Part shown: positions 7,629 to 14,820 of the stretch, piece after piece | How positions within the stretch are numbered: position 1 is the first letter of the stretch | Layout of the letters: each line of letters begins with the position of its first letter | Source: Paraplanobispora siamensis | GTDB taxonomy: Bacteria > Actinomycetota > Actinomycetes > Streptosporangiales > Streptosporangiaceae | Assembly (NCBI RefSeq): GCF_016863175.1 | Contig: NZ_BOOJ01000079.1 | Location: forward strand, 1-54,907 | Direction of reading: 5' to 3' | DNA: 54,907 bases | Made by a program: the position numbers and the translations under genes | Notes under the pieces: generated by a model | The model's input: only the letters and a program-made list of their open reading frames with translations | Database searches by the model: none | What the model was told of the DNA's origin: nothing

Positions 7629-8824
7629 CCGACCTCCAGGCCTTCCCCTTCCCCGCCGGGATCAGGGGCGAGCCGCCGGCCGAGTACGCCCGGATCCGGC
7701 AGGAACCCGGTCTGCCCCGGGTACGGCTCAGCAACGGTCGCGAGGCGCTGGTCGTCACGCGATACCACGACGTCAGGCTCGTGCTGTCGGACAGCAGGTT
7801 CAGCCGTTCGGCGTTCACCAGCACCCCGCTGTTCGCGCGCACGACCGAGTCGCTCGCGTTGAACACGGCCGACGCGCCCGAGCACGGCCGCCGGCGGGGA
7901 GCCGTCGCGCACGCCTTCACCACACGGCAGGTACGGCGGATGCGGCCGATGGTCGAACGGGTGGTCGAGGAGCAGATCGCCGAGGTCGCGGCCGGTCCCC
8001 GCCCGGTCGATCTGGTCGACCGGTTCACCGTGCCGTTCGCGCTGCGGGTCATGTGCCGGATCCTCGGCGTGCCGGAGGAGGACATCGGGCGGTTCAAGCC
8101 GTGGGTGGATCCCATGATGTCGGTGGGCCGTTTCCCCGCCGACACCGTGGCCCGGTGCCATCAGGAGATGAACGGCTATTTCACCGCGCTCGTGGAGGAC
8201 GTGCGGGCGGCGCTCGACGCGGGCCGTACGGTGCCCGGCCTCATCGCCGAGATGCTCACCCCTCGCAAGGAGGAGCGCCGGCTCAGCCTGGCCGAAGTGA
8301 TCACGATGTCCGCCGGGATCCTCATCGCCGGATACGAGACCACCAGCAACGAACTGGCGGCGGCGGTGTACGAGATGCTGCGCCATCCCGAACTGGTGCG
8401 GCGCGTGCGCGACCGTCCGGACGAGAGCGGGCCGGTGGTCGAGGAGATACTGCGGTACCTGTGCGCGAACGGCAGCGGTGGCGTGCCGCACGTGGCGACC
8501 GCCGACGTCACTCTCGCCGGCGGGGTCGTGGTACCGGCCGGCGAGGTCGTGGTCCCGATCCCGGACGCCGCCAACCACGACCCCGGCGTCTTCGAGGAGC
8601 CCGGGTGCCTGCGGGGCGACCGGGCGGAGAGCTCGCACCTGACCTTCGGATTCGGGGCGCACTACTGCCTCGGGGCGGAGCTGGCCCGGCTGGAGATGCG
8701 CCTCGGCCTGACGGCCGTGTTCGGCGCCTTCCCGACGCTGCGCCTGGCCGTCCCCGAGCAGGAGCTTCGCTGGCGGACGGACATGTTCGTCCGCGGACTG
8801 TGGGAACTCCCGGTCACCTGGTGA
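7625..8824 (+). CDS. Cytochrome P450
   Basis: A 399-residue soluble bacterial P450. The I-helix oxygen-activation motif is AGYETT (235-240), the ExxR pair is E274/R277, and the haem loop is FGFGAHYCLG with the cysteine ligand at 348. Length and motif spacing are normal for class I actinomycete P450s of the CYP105/107 type. The ATG overlaps the TGA of the prenyltransferase gene (ATGA). No ferredoxin gene lies nearby, so electrons must come from elsewhere in the genome. It is presumably an oxidative tailoring step of the locus. Confidence 0.95.
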   Translation: MTDLQAFPFPAGIRGEPPAEYARIRQEPGLPRVRLSNGREALVVTRYHDVRLVLSDSRFSRSAFTSTPLFARTTESLALNTADAPEHGRRRGAVAHAFTTRQVRRMRPMVERVVEEQIAEVAAGPRPVDLVDRFTVPFALRVMCRILGVPEEDIGRFKPWVDPMMSVGRFPADTVARCHQEMNGYFTALVEDVRAALDAGRTVPGLIAEMLTPRKEERRLSLAEVITMSAGILIAGYETTSNELAAAVYEMLRHPELVRRVRDRPDESGPVVEEILRYLCANGSGGVPHVATADVTLAGGVVVPAGEVVVPIPDAANHDPGVFEEPGCLRGDRAESSHLTFGFGAHYCLGAELARLEMRLGLTAVFGAFPTLRLAVPEQELRWRTDMFVRGLWELPVTW

Positions 8825-8847
8825 CCGGGGGAGGACGGAGGTTACGC

Positions 8848-9552
8848 ATGACCGGCGTGAACGCCCCGCACGGCCCGGCGGAGGACGGGCTGACGCCCGA
8901 CCGGCTGCTGACGACCACCCGCTCGGTGCGCAGACGGCTCGACCTGGGCCGGCCCGTACCCGTGGCGCTGGTCGAGGAATGCCTGCGGATCGCCCGCCAG
9001 GCGCCCTGCGGCTCGGGCCGCAACGCCGGGCACTGGATCGTCGTCACCGATCCCGCGATCAGGGCGGCGATCGGCGAGCTGTACCGGAAGGCGTTCGACC
9101 GCTACGTGTCCTCCCCGGCCTCCCCGGGGCCGGCCGGGGAGGCGGCCGGCCCCGGACCGGGGCGGGCCGGTGGAGAGAACCCCTGGGCGGCGAGCCGGCG
9201 GCGCTCGCTCGACAGTGCCGGTCATCTCGCCCGGCACCTCGGCGAGGTCCCCGTCCTGGTCATGGCCTGCCTGGATTCCGGCGGCCCGTTGCCCGGCGGC
9301 AGCCAGGCCGGGCTGTGGGGGACCCTGATGCCGTCGGTGTGGAGCTACATGCTCGCCGCCCGGGCGCGCGGCCTCGGCACCGCGTGGACCACCGCCCACC
9401 TGGCGTACGAACGGGAGATCGCCGGGCTGCTGGGGATCCCGCCCGGGGTCCACCAGGGGGCGCTCATACCGACGGCCTACTACCTCGGCGACACCTTCCG
9501 CCCGGCGGCCCGGCCCCCGTTGCAGGGGGTGCTGCACCACGACCGCTGGTGA
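8848..9552 (+). CDS. Nitroreductase-fold FMN oxidoreductase
   Basis: A 234-residue protein. It shows TTRSVRRRLD (28-37), the usual N-terminal FMN-contact segment, then LRIARQAPCGSGRNAGHWIVVTDP and a C-terminal LLGIPPGVHQGALIPTAYYLG block, all typical of the nitroreductase family. A Gly/Pro/Ala-rich insertion (about residues 90-112) separates two parts of the fold. ATG 8848 has GGAGG 6 nt upstream. In pathways, such enzymes reduce quinones, enones or nitro groups, or act as flavin-dependent dehydrogenases; which applies here cannot be read. It lies 23 nt after the P450 gene in the same orientation. Confidence 0.87.
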   Translation: MTGVNAPHGPAEDGLTPDRLLTTTRSVRRRLDLGRPVPVALVEECLRIARQAPCGSGRNAGHWIVVTDPAIRAAIGELYRKAFDRYVSSPASPGPAGEAAGPGPGRAGGENPWAASRRRSLDSAGHLARHLGEVPVLVMACLDSGGPLPGGSQAGLWGTLMPSVWSYMLAARARGLGTAWTTAHLAYEREIAGLLGIPPGVHQGALIPTAYYLGDTFRPAARPPLQGVLHHDRW

Positions 9553-9668
9553 CAGCCGCGGCACGCCGGACAGCAGTTCCAGAGATGCCTCGCACCGCCC
9601 GAGGCGTGAAGAATTTTGGCCGTAACTCTTCATCGGCGCCCGGAATCGTGCGCCCGGAAGGAGTCGAA

Positions 9669-10709
9669 GTGCCCGTCACCGATGTCCTCCCTGATCTCAT
9701 ATGTAGTTTCCAGGATGAACCACCTTCCATTTCGAACGGTGTGCTCGGCGTCGTCACGCATGCGTACAGAAGCGGACCGCCGTCCTCGCGCAACGGATTT
9801 CCCGAGCTTTCCATCGCGGTTCCCAGCACGACGGCGACGAGACCGGTGGAGGTATGGCGTACCAGCCGGAGGGTCGAATCCGGTTTCCACGACGGGCTGG
9901 CCTACGCATATGACGGGCGCTATTTGTTCTGCAGCGGCCGGATCCGCCACACCGCCGACTACGCCGCCGCCACACGGAACGCATATGTGCGCGCTTTCAA
10001 GCTCCTCGATCGCCTGGGCTACCCGGAGGTCGCACGAGTGTGGAACATCGTCGGCGGGATCACCGGACAGGTCGCGACGGAGAGCCCGGCCGACAGGTAC
10101 GGCGAGTTCTGCCAGGCGCGGGCGCAGGTCTTCAGGCAGCGCGGCCTGACTGTCAAGGACATCCCCGCGGCGACCGGCATCGGAGGGCACGACGACCACA
10201 CCACCATCTATTTCCTGGCCACGCGCTCCCGCGACATCATCAGAATCGAAAACCCCCTGCAGGTCCCGGCGTATGAGTATCCCGAGCGTTACGGCCCCGA
10301 AGCGCCGTGTTTCGCGCGGGCGACCTATGTCGCAGCCGAGACCGGCAGCCGCTCCGGCGATCTGTTCATTTCCGGAACGGCGAGCATTCTGGGTCATTTG
10401 ACGGTGCACGAGGGAGACGTCGAACGGCAGACCCGCACCACCCTCGAGAACATCGCGGCACTGGTGTCCGGAAAGAATCTGCGCAGTCACGGCATCGACG
10501 CGGAACTCACTCTGCGCGATCTCGACTGCGTGAAGGTGTACGTGAAACGCCCGCAGGACGCCGAAATCGTGCGTCAGATCTGTACGGCGTCTCTGGGCTC
10601 GAAGAGCGAGGTCGGATACGTCATCGCCGATATCTGCAGAGACGACCTCCTCGTGGAGATCGAGGGCTTCGCCTCGATCTCCCGGCCGGATGTCGAGACG
10701 GTCAACTAG
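9669..10709 (+). CDS. Chorismatase, Hyg5/FkbO family (predicted 3-hydroxybenzoate-forming)
   Basis: A 346-residue protein of the FkbO/Hyg5/XanB2 family, which removes pyruvate from chorismate. Family blocks include GGITGQVATESPADRYGEFC and ADICRDDLLVEIEGFAS. From memory, Hyg5 (3-hydroxybenzoate producer) is distinguished from FkbO by Gly240 and Cys327, with the catalytic Glu at 334. The matching positions here are Gly236, Cys323 and Glu330, with conserved spacing, which favours 3-hydroxybenzoate. GTG 9669 is chosen because GGAAGGAG lies 5 nt upstream and PVTDVLPDL follows. The 116-bp gap before it and less GC-rich codon use in parts suggest its own promoter. It supplies the aromatic starter for the locus. 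Confidence 0.88.
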   Translation: MPVTDVLPDLICSFQDEPPSISNGVLGVVTHAYRSGPPSSRNGFPELSIAVPSTTATRPVEVWRTSRRVESGFHDGLAYAYDGRYLFCSGRIRHTADYAAATRNAYVRAFKLLDRLGYPEVARVWNIVGGITGQVATESPADRYGEFCQARAQVFRQRGLTVKDIPAATGIGGHDDHTTIYFLATRSRDIIRIENPLQVPAYEYPERYGPEAPCFARATYVAAETGSRSGDLFISGTASILGHLTVHEGDVERQTRTTLENIAALVSGKNLRSHGIDAELTLRDLDCVKVYVKRPQDAEIVRQICTASLGSKSEVGYVIADICRDDLLVEIEGFASISRPDVETVN

Positions 10710-10725
10710 AGCAGGACGGGAAGCC

Positions 10726-12030
10726 ATGAAAGAGGCACTACATCCAGTCACTCACTGGCGCAGCTTCGAACAACTCCGTGAGGCTCAGGAGAAGCTGCTG
10801 AGCGCGGCACTGCAGCGGGCGGCCAGATCGCCGTTCTACCGGCAGCGGGCAGGCGCCGACGGCATCTGGAAGCTGGACGACGTTCCGATCACCAGCAAGC
10901 CCGATCTGCGCTCGACCTATCCGTTCGGCATGCTCGCCGTACCCAAGTCGGAGCTGGTCACCTATCACGAGACCAGCGGCACCGGCGGGGCGCCGGTGCC
11001 CACGCCCACGTTCTACACCGCGGCGGACTGGGCCGAGATGGTCGACCGCTTCCTGCGCAATCCGATCCCGATGACCAGCGACGACACCCTGCTGGTGCGC
11101 ATCTCCTACGCGCTGGTCATGGCCGCGCACCTGGCCCACCAGGCGGGCCTCACCGCCGGCGCGACGGTGATCGCCGCCGACGCGCGCACCCTGGCCTCCC
11201 CGTACCCGGCGCTGGTCCGTATCCTGCGCGACGTCGGGGTGAGCCTCACCTGGTCCACGCCCTTCGAATGCCTGGTCTGGTCCGCGGCGGCGCGAGTCGC
11301 CGGTCACCGGCCGGACAGGGACTTCCCGGCGCTGCGCGCGTTCTACACCGCCGGTGAGCCGCTCGGCCCGGCCCGTCGCGCCAGGATCTCCGAGATCTGG
11401 GGCGGTGTCCCCGTCCTCGACGTCTACGGCTCGACCGAGATCGGCTCGGTCTCCGGCACCTGCCCGGCGGGGGTCATGCACTTCTGGGCCGACAGGCTGC
11501 TGCCCGAGATCTACGACCCGGCGTCGGGCACCTTCGCGCGGGAGGGCACCGGGCAACTGGTCGTGACCACCCTCTACCAGGAGGCCATGCCGCTGATCAG
11601 ATATGACCTCGAAGACCACGTCGAGTTGCGCTACGAGCCCTGCGAGTGCGGCTGGAAGCTTCCCACGATCAAGGTGTTCGGCCGCATCTCCCACGACTAC
11701 GACGTCGCCGGCAGGCAGCTCTCCGCGGCGCAGGTCGAGGAGGCGGTCTTCCGGCTGCCCGCGGAGTACGGAGTGATCTTCTGGCGTGGCCAGGCGCACC
11801 CCGACCGCCTGGTCGTGCAGATCGAGGTCGAGCCCGAGCACGCCGCGGCCGCCCGCGAGGGACTGCGCGACCTGCTGGCGCGGGAGTTCGACGTCCCGTG
11901 CGAGGTCGAGCCCGTCGAGACCGGCACCTTCGTGCCGAGCGATGTCCTGACGGGTCAGCGCAGCGTGCTGAAGCCCCGCCGGTTCTTCGGGCCGGACGAG
12001 GACTGGAACGGCGCGATCATCCACTGCTAG
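10726..12030 (+). CDS. PaaK-like aryl-CoA ligase (AMP-forming)
   Basis: A 434-residue adenylate-forming enzyme of the phenylacetate-CoA ligase type. Seen in order: a short N-terminal helix region, the P-loop YHETSGTGGAPVPTPT (about 83-98), the VLDVYGSTEIGSVSG acceptor/AMP motif, RYDLEDHVEL, and a compact C-terminal domain. It ends 16 nt after the chorismatase stop and begins with ATG 10726, so the two genes are coupled. The obvious role is to activate the hydroxybenzoate made by the chorismatase as its CoA thioester. Substrate is inferred from context only; loading onto another carrier is possible. Confidence 0.87.
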   Translation: MKEALHPVTHWRSFEQLREAQEKLLSAALQRAARSPFYRQRAGADGIWKLDDVPITSKPDLRSTYPFGMLAVPKSELVTYHETSGTGGAPVPTPTFYTAADWAEMVDRFLRNPIPMTSDDTLLVRISYALVMAAHLAHQAGLTAGATVIAADARTLASPYPALVRILRDVGVSLTWSTPFECLVWSAAARVAGHRPDRDFPALRAFYTAGEPLGPARRARISEIWGGVPVLDVYGSTEIGSVSGTCPAGVMHFWADRLLPEIYDPASGTFAREGTGQLVVTTLYQEAMPLIRYDLEDHVELRYEPCECGWKLPTIKVFGRISHDYDVAGRQLSAAQVEEAVFRLPAEYGVIFWRGQAHPDRLVVQIEVEPEHAAAAREGLRDLLAREFDVPCEVEPVETGTFVPSDVLTGQRSVLKPRRFFGPDEDWNGAIIHC

Positions 12031-12039
12031 ACGGCTTAA

Positions 12040-12083
12040 TCCGATCGGCCGCCGGGCGTTGCCTCGCCCGGCGGCCGATCGGA
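12040..12083. terminator. Perfect 19-bp hairpin between converging genes
   Basis: Arms 12,040-12,058 and 12,065-12,083 are exact reverse complements (outer bases TCCGATCGGCC) with a 6-nt loop TTGCCT. It lies between the ligase gene and the converging decarboxylase gene and starts 9 nt after the ligase stop. No T-run follows on either side. A bidirectional terminator for the locus is the most likely role. Confidence 0.85.
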
Positions 12084-12150
12084 TGTTCGCGTCTGGGATG
12101 TCTTCGTGTGTCTATTCGGGTGCCGGAATCAGTTGTGAATCACGTATCGA

Positions 12151-13563
12151 TCACAGGTCCGACTGCAGCTCCGCCACGGCCTTCTGGATGATCTCGACGG
12201 CCTCGGCCATCCTGTCCGCGTGGGTGCGGAAGGACAGCACGCAGATCCGGAGGAAGAAGGAGCCCCGGATCATGGTGCTGGACAGGTGGATCCGCCCGGA
12301 CTCGTTGATCTTCTCCAGCAGGGCCTGGTTGGCCGCGTCGGCGTCGCCGCTCGGTGGGACGTAGCGGAAGGCCACGATGCTGAGCTTCGGCGACCAGGGC
12401 ACCTCGATCCCGGGAACGGCCTTGAGCTCGTCGTAGGCGTACCGGGCCAGATCGAGCTTCTCGTCCAGAGCGGTGCGGAAGGCCGCCAGGCCGTGCAGCT
12501 TGATGGGCAGCCACAACCGCAGACCGCGGAAGTCGCGGCTCAGCTCGGCCGAGTACTCCGAGAGGTTCGGGATCTCCGACTCCTCCGCGACGTCCTGCAG
12601 GTACGCGGCGTCGAAGTGGTGGGCCTCGCGAAGGCGCCTGCCGTCGCGGACCAGCAGAGCACCGGTGCCGTAGGGCAGGAAGAAGCCCTTGTGCGGGTCG
12701 AGGGTGACGGAGTCGGCCAGCTCGATGCCGCGCATGGCCGTACGGCCGCGCTCGGTGAGCAGGAAGGCGCCGCCGTACGCGCCGTCCACGTGCAGCCACA
12801 GCTCGTGCCGGCGGCAGATCTCGGCGATGTCGGGAAGCGGGTCGACCTCGCCGGTGTTGATGGTGCCCGCGCTGGCCACCACGCAGAACGGCCGGAGCCC
12901 GGCCGCCCTGTCCTCGGCGACCATGCGGTCGAGGGCGGCGGTGTCCATGGTCAGAGCGTCGGTGGTCGGCACCGTCCGGACGGCGCGCCGCGGCAGACCC
13001 GCCAGCATGGCGGACTTGAGCGCGGCGTGGTGCGTCTCCTCGGTCACGTACAGCACCGCGCCGGTGAGGTCCTCGCCCAGTTTGCTGGCACGCGCGGTGA
13101 CCAGGCCGGAGAACACCGATGTCGTGCCGCCCGAGGTCAGCACCCCGCGGGCCGACTCCGGATACCCGACCATGTCGGCCAGCCAGCGGACCGCGGTCGT
13201 CTCGATCTGGGCGTACATCGGCACCGCGGACCACAGCGCCACGTACTTGTTCGTCGCCGCCGCCAGAAACGCGGCGACGGCCGAGGCGTACAGCCCGCTG
13301 CCCGGGACGTAGCCGAACATGCCCGGCCCGCTGTTGTTGTACGACTTCTGAGCGCCGAGCCGTACGACGTCGAGCACGGCCTCCATCGTCGTGCCGTCTT
13401 CGGGAGCGGGTTCCCGGAGGCCGGCCGCGGCTTCGAGCGCCCCCTCCAGGTCGTTCCCCGCCTCGGGGATGTCGCTGATGAACTCGGCGGCGAGCTCGAC
13501 CGCGGCGGCGCCCATGGCGCGCATCTGCCGACCGTCGGGCTCGAGGGGGTAGTCATCCGGCAT
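12151..13563 (-). CDS. PLP-dependent group II decarboxylase
   Basis: A 470-residue fold-type I PLP enzyme. The PLP lysine is Lys292 in LDPHKGFFLPYG. Asp260 in LHVDGAYGG contacts the pyridine nitrogen, and VLTSGGTTSV (141-150) and ETHHAALKSA carry other cofactor contacts. The closest general class is aromatic amino-acid/glutamate decarboxylase; diaminobutyrate decarboxylase-like activity is also possible. Start ATG 13,563 gives MPDDYPLEPDG. It is convergent with the main operon, separated by a 19-bp hairpin, and is the last gene inside the direct repeats. It could supply an amine building block, for example tyramine, for an amide. The substrate is not determined. Confidence 0.88.
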   Translation of the reverse strand: MPDDYPLEPDGRQMRAMGAAAVELAAEFISDIPEAGNDLEGALEAAAGLREPAPEDGTTMEAVLDVVRLGAQKSYNNSGPGMFGYVPGSGLYASAVAAFLAAATNKYVALWSAVPMYAQIETTAVRWLADMVGYPESARGVLTSGGTTSVFSGLVTARASKLGEDLTGAVLYVTEETHHAALKSAMLAGLPRRAVRTVPTTDALTMDTAALDRMVAEDRAAGLRPFCVVASAGTINTGEVDPLPDIAEICRRHELWLHVDGAYGGAFLLTERGRTAMRGIELADSVTLDPHKGFFLPYGTGALLVRDGRRLREAHHFDAAYLQDVAEESEIPNLSEYSAELSRDFRGLRLWLPIKLHGLAAFRTALDEKLDLARYAYDELKAVPGIEVPWSPKLSIVAFRYVPPSGDADAANQALLEKINESGRIHLSSTMIRGSFFLRICVLSFRTHADRMAEAVEIIQKAVAELQSDL

Positions 13564-13610
13564 GCGCCGAGCCTAAGTCGGCACCCGGCCGTTTTCTTAC
13601 GCCCGATTGC

Positions 13611-13679
13611 TCACCGTCCTCCGGCTCCGCCGGCGGCAGGGGCGCCTCCCTGAAAGCGCCCCCGTGTGAGACGGTCCAT
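13611..13679 (-). other. Possible short ORF carrying the repeated MDRLT motif (copy A)
   Basis: A 22-codon minus-strand ORF beginning MDRLTRGRFQGG and ending in a Gly/Ala-rich tail. A related short ORF (MDRLTEGRLPGG) is at 17,991-18,035. Both sit upstream of minus-strand genes: this one 48 nt before the decarboxylase start, the other overlapping the lipoprotein start. There is no good ribosome-binding site. It could instead be a non-coding repeated element (see 13,665-13,690). Confidence 0.25.
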
Positions 13680-13690
13680 GGAGACGAGAG
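13665..13690. repeat. 26-bp dispersed motif, copy A
   Basis: TGTGAGACGGTCCATG followed by GAGACGAGAG. The same element, with 24 of 26 bases identical, is at 18,021-18,046. Similarity fades but continues for about 20 bp further left. This copy abuts the right 265-bp repeat (10 bp away). Function unknown. Confidence 0.6.
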
Positions 13691-13700
13691 ATGCGAGCCA

Positions 13701-13965
13701 AGGGCTCGCGAAGGGTCTTGATGCTTCGGCACATGCCAGGACCGTACGACATTCGTGCTCTGGCCGGGGGGCGTCCGGGCCGTCATAATCCTGGGAACAG
13801 ATTTCTGCCCACGGCGGGAGGTGTCGATGGACTCCTCGGACGGCCGGGTCCTGATCCTCATCGTGGTCGCGACGGTGGTGTTCTTCATCGGACGGCGCTA
13901 CCAGCGGACGGTGGACGCCTGGGGAGGGCGGGGCAAGGCGATCAAGGCCGCCGCGGACGCGAAGG
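13701..13965. repeat. 265-bp direct repeat, right copy
   Basis: Second copy of 494-758. Homology begins and ends abruptly: at the left it starts in what was DUF2277 codon 11, and at the right it stops mid-gene. The following bases are the last codons of the minus-strand GntR gene, whose stop is at 13,970. The copy therefore contains only a 5' stub of DUF2277 and a 5' fragment of the small membrane-protein gene, and marks the right boundary of the biosynthetic locus. Confidence 0.93.
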
Positions 13966-14018
13966 CGCATCAGCGGTCCTCTCCGCTCAGCATGAGGCGC
14001 TCGGTCTCCGCCAGATAG
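13827..14018 (+). pseudogene. Truncated copy of the small membrane-protein gene
   Basis: The first 46 codons match those of the gene at 620-874 (MDSSDGRVLILIV... to AAADAK) with only synonymous changes and the same GGGAGG ribosome-binding site. After 13,965 the frame runs into sequence antisense to the GntR gene and stops at 14,018, losing the second hydrophobic segment. A broken product could be made, but this looks like a junction remnant. Confidence 0.85.
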
Positions 14019-14659
14019 CGGACCGCCGCCGTGTGGGCCTCCCCGGCCTCTCCGGCGCAGACCGCCTCGACCAGCGGGGTGAGCCTGCCCGCAGCCCGCC
14101 CGGGGTCGCGGAACGGGGCGATCAGGAGCTGCCGCACCGGCAGATAGGCGTTGAGGAGTGAGTTGACCAGGAAGCCGTAGACGCGGTTGCCCGAGGCGGC
14201 GGCCAGGACCCGGTGGATCTCGCACTCCGCGAGCTGCGCGTCGTCGGCCGTCTGCGCGGCGGCCACCGCCTCGTGCAGCGCCCGCAGGTCGGCGCAGTGC
14301 CCGGCACCCCGCCGTTCGGCGGCGCGGGCGTAGACCAGGGCGCCGATCTCGCGCCGCGCCTGGAAGGTCTCCTCCAGCCATCCCGGACCGTCCGCGACGA
14401 CGAGCATGGGCAGCAGCTCCGGGCCTCCGGAGCTCAGATAGTCGAGGACTCTGGTGCCTACGCCGTGCTTGGTCTCGACCAGCCCGAGCTGGGCGAGGCG
14501 GGAGAGGGCGTGCTTGAGGCTGGTGCGCGTCACGCCGTACTCCGCAGCGAGCTCCCGCTCCGAGGGCAGGTAGGCGCCGGGCGGATAGCGCCCGCTCAGC
14601 ACGCCGTCGCGCAGGCGCGCGACGAGCGCGTCTACGAGAGTGTCCCGGACGATCACCAC
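13970..14659 (-). CDS. GntR-family regulator with FCD-type effector domain
   Basis: A 229-residue protein. Residues about 5-73 form the GntR winged helix (LRDGVLSGRYPPGAYLPSER, ELAAEYGVTRTSLKHALSRL, GLVETKHGVGTRV). The rest is an all-helical FCD-like domain with FQARREIGALVYARAAERR and ECEIHRVLAAASGN. FCD regulators sense small organic acids and usually repress their own region. The start is one of two adjacent GTG codons (14,659 used). Palindromic sites lie directly upstream. It reads away from the secreted-protein gene at 14,821. The 3' end is 4 bp from the repeat junction, but the C-terminus (ETERLMLSGEDR) looks complete. Confidence 0.87.
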   Translation of the reverse strand: MVIVRDTLVDALVARLRDGVLSGRYPPGAYLPSERELAAEYGVTRTSLKHALSRLAQLGLVETKHGVGTRVLDYLSSGGPELLPMLVVADGPGWLEETFQARREIGALVYARAAERRGAGHCADLRALHEAVAAAQTADDAQLAECEIHRVLAAASGNRVYGFLVNSLLNAYLPVRQLLIAPFRDPGRAAGRLTPLVEAVCAGEAGEAHTAAVRYLAETERLMLSGEDR

Positions 14660-14678
14660 GAGAGCCTCCAGGGCTGGA

Positions 14679-14726
14679 TCAGTGGCTCATCCACTGAGCC
14701 ATCAAGATCTTTTCATTATCCAATGA
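14679..14726. promoter_or_regulatory. Candidate GntR operators
   Basis: Two inverted repeats lie in the AT-richer gap between the divergent GntR and secreted-protein genes. The first is TCAGTGG-CTCAT-CCACTGA (14,679-14,697), overlapping TGGCTCA-TCCAC-TGAGCCA (14,683-14,701). The second is TCATT-ATCC-AATGA (14,713-14,726). All share a TCA-n-T...A-n-TGA layout. Autoregulation by the GntR protein is the natural reading; binding is not shown. Confidence 0.5.
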
Positions 14727-14820
14727 GCTGGGTCAATACCGTCTTTATGGTGAATTGGAACGCAATAAATGAGATGTTGCAGGTTGACGTTTTCTGTAGA
14801 TCTGGGCAGGCTCGGCCGCC

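Noticed and set aside
494-13965. attL/attR of an integrase-driven element
   Set aside because: The repeat is 265 bp, imperfect, spans protein-coding DNA rather than a tRNA end, and there is no integrase or excisionase between the copies. Homologous integration or segmental duplication is simpler.
13611-14381. 256-codon minus-strand open frame across the repeat junction
   Set aside because: It reads antisense or out of frame to the GntR gene for most of its length and has no domain; only the short MDRLT end is of possible interest.
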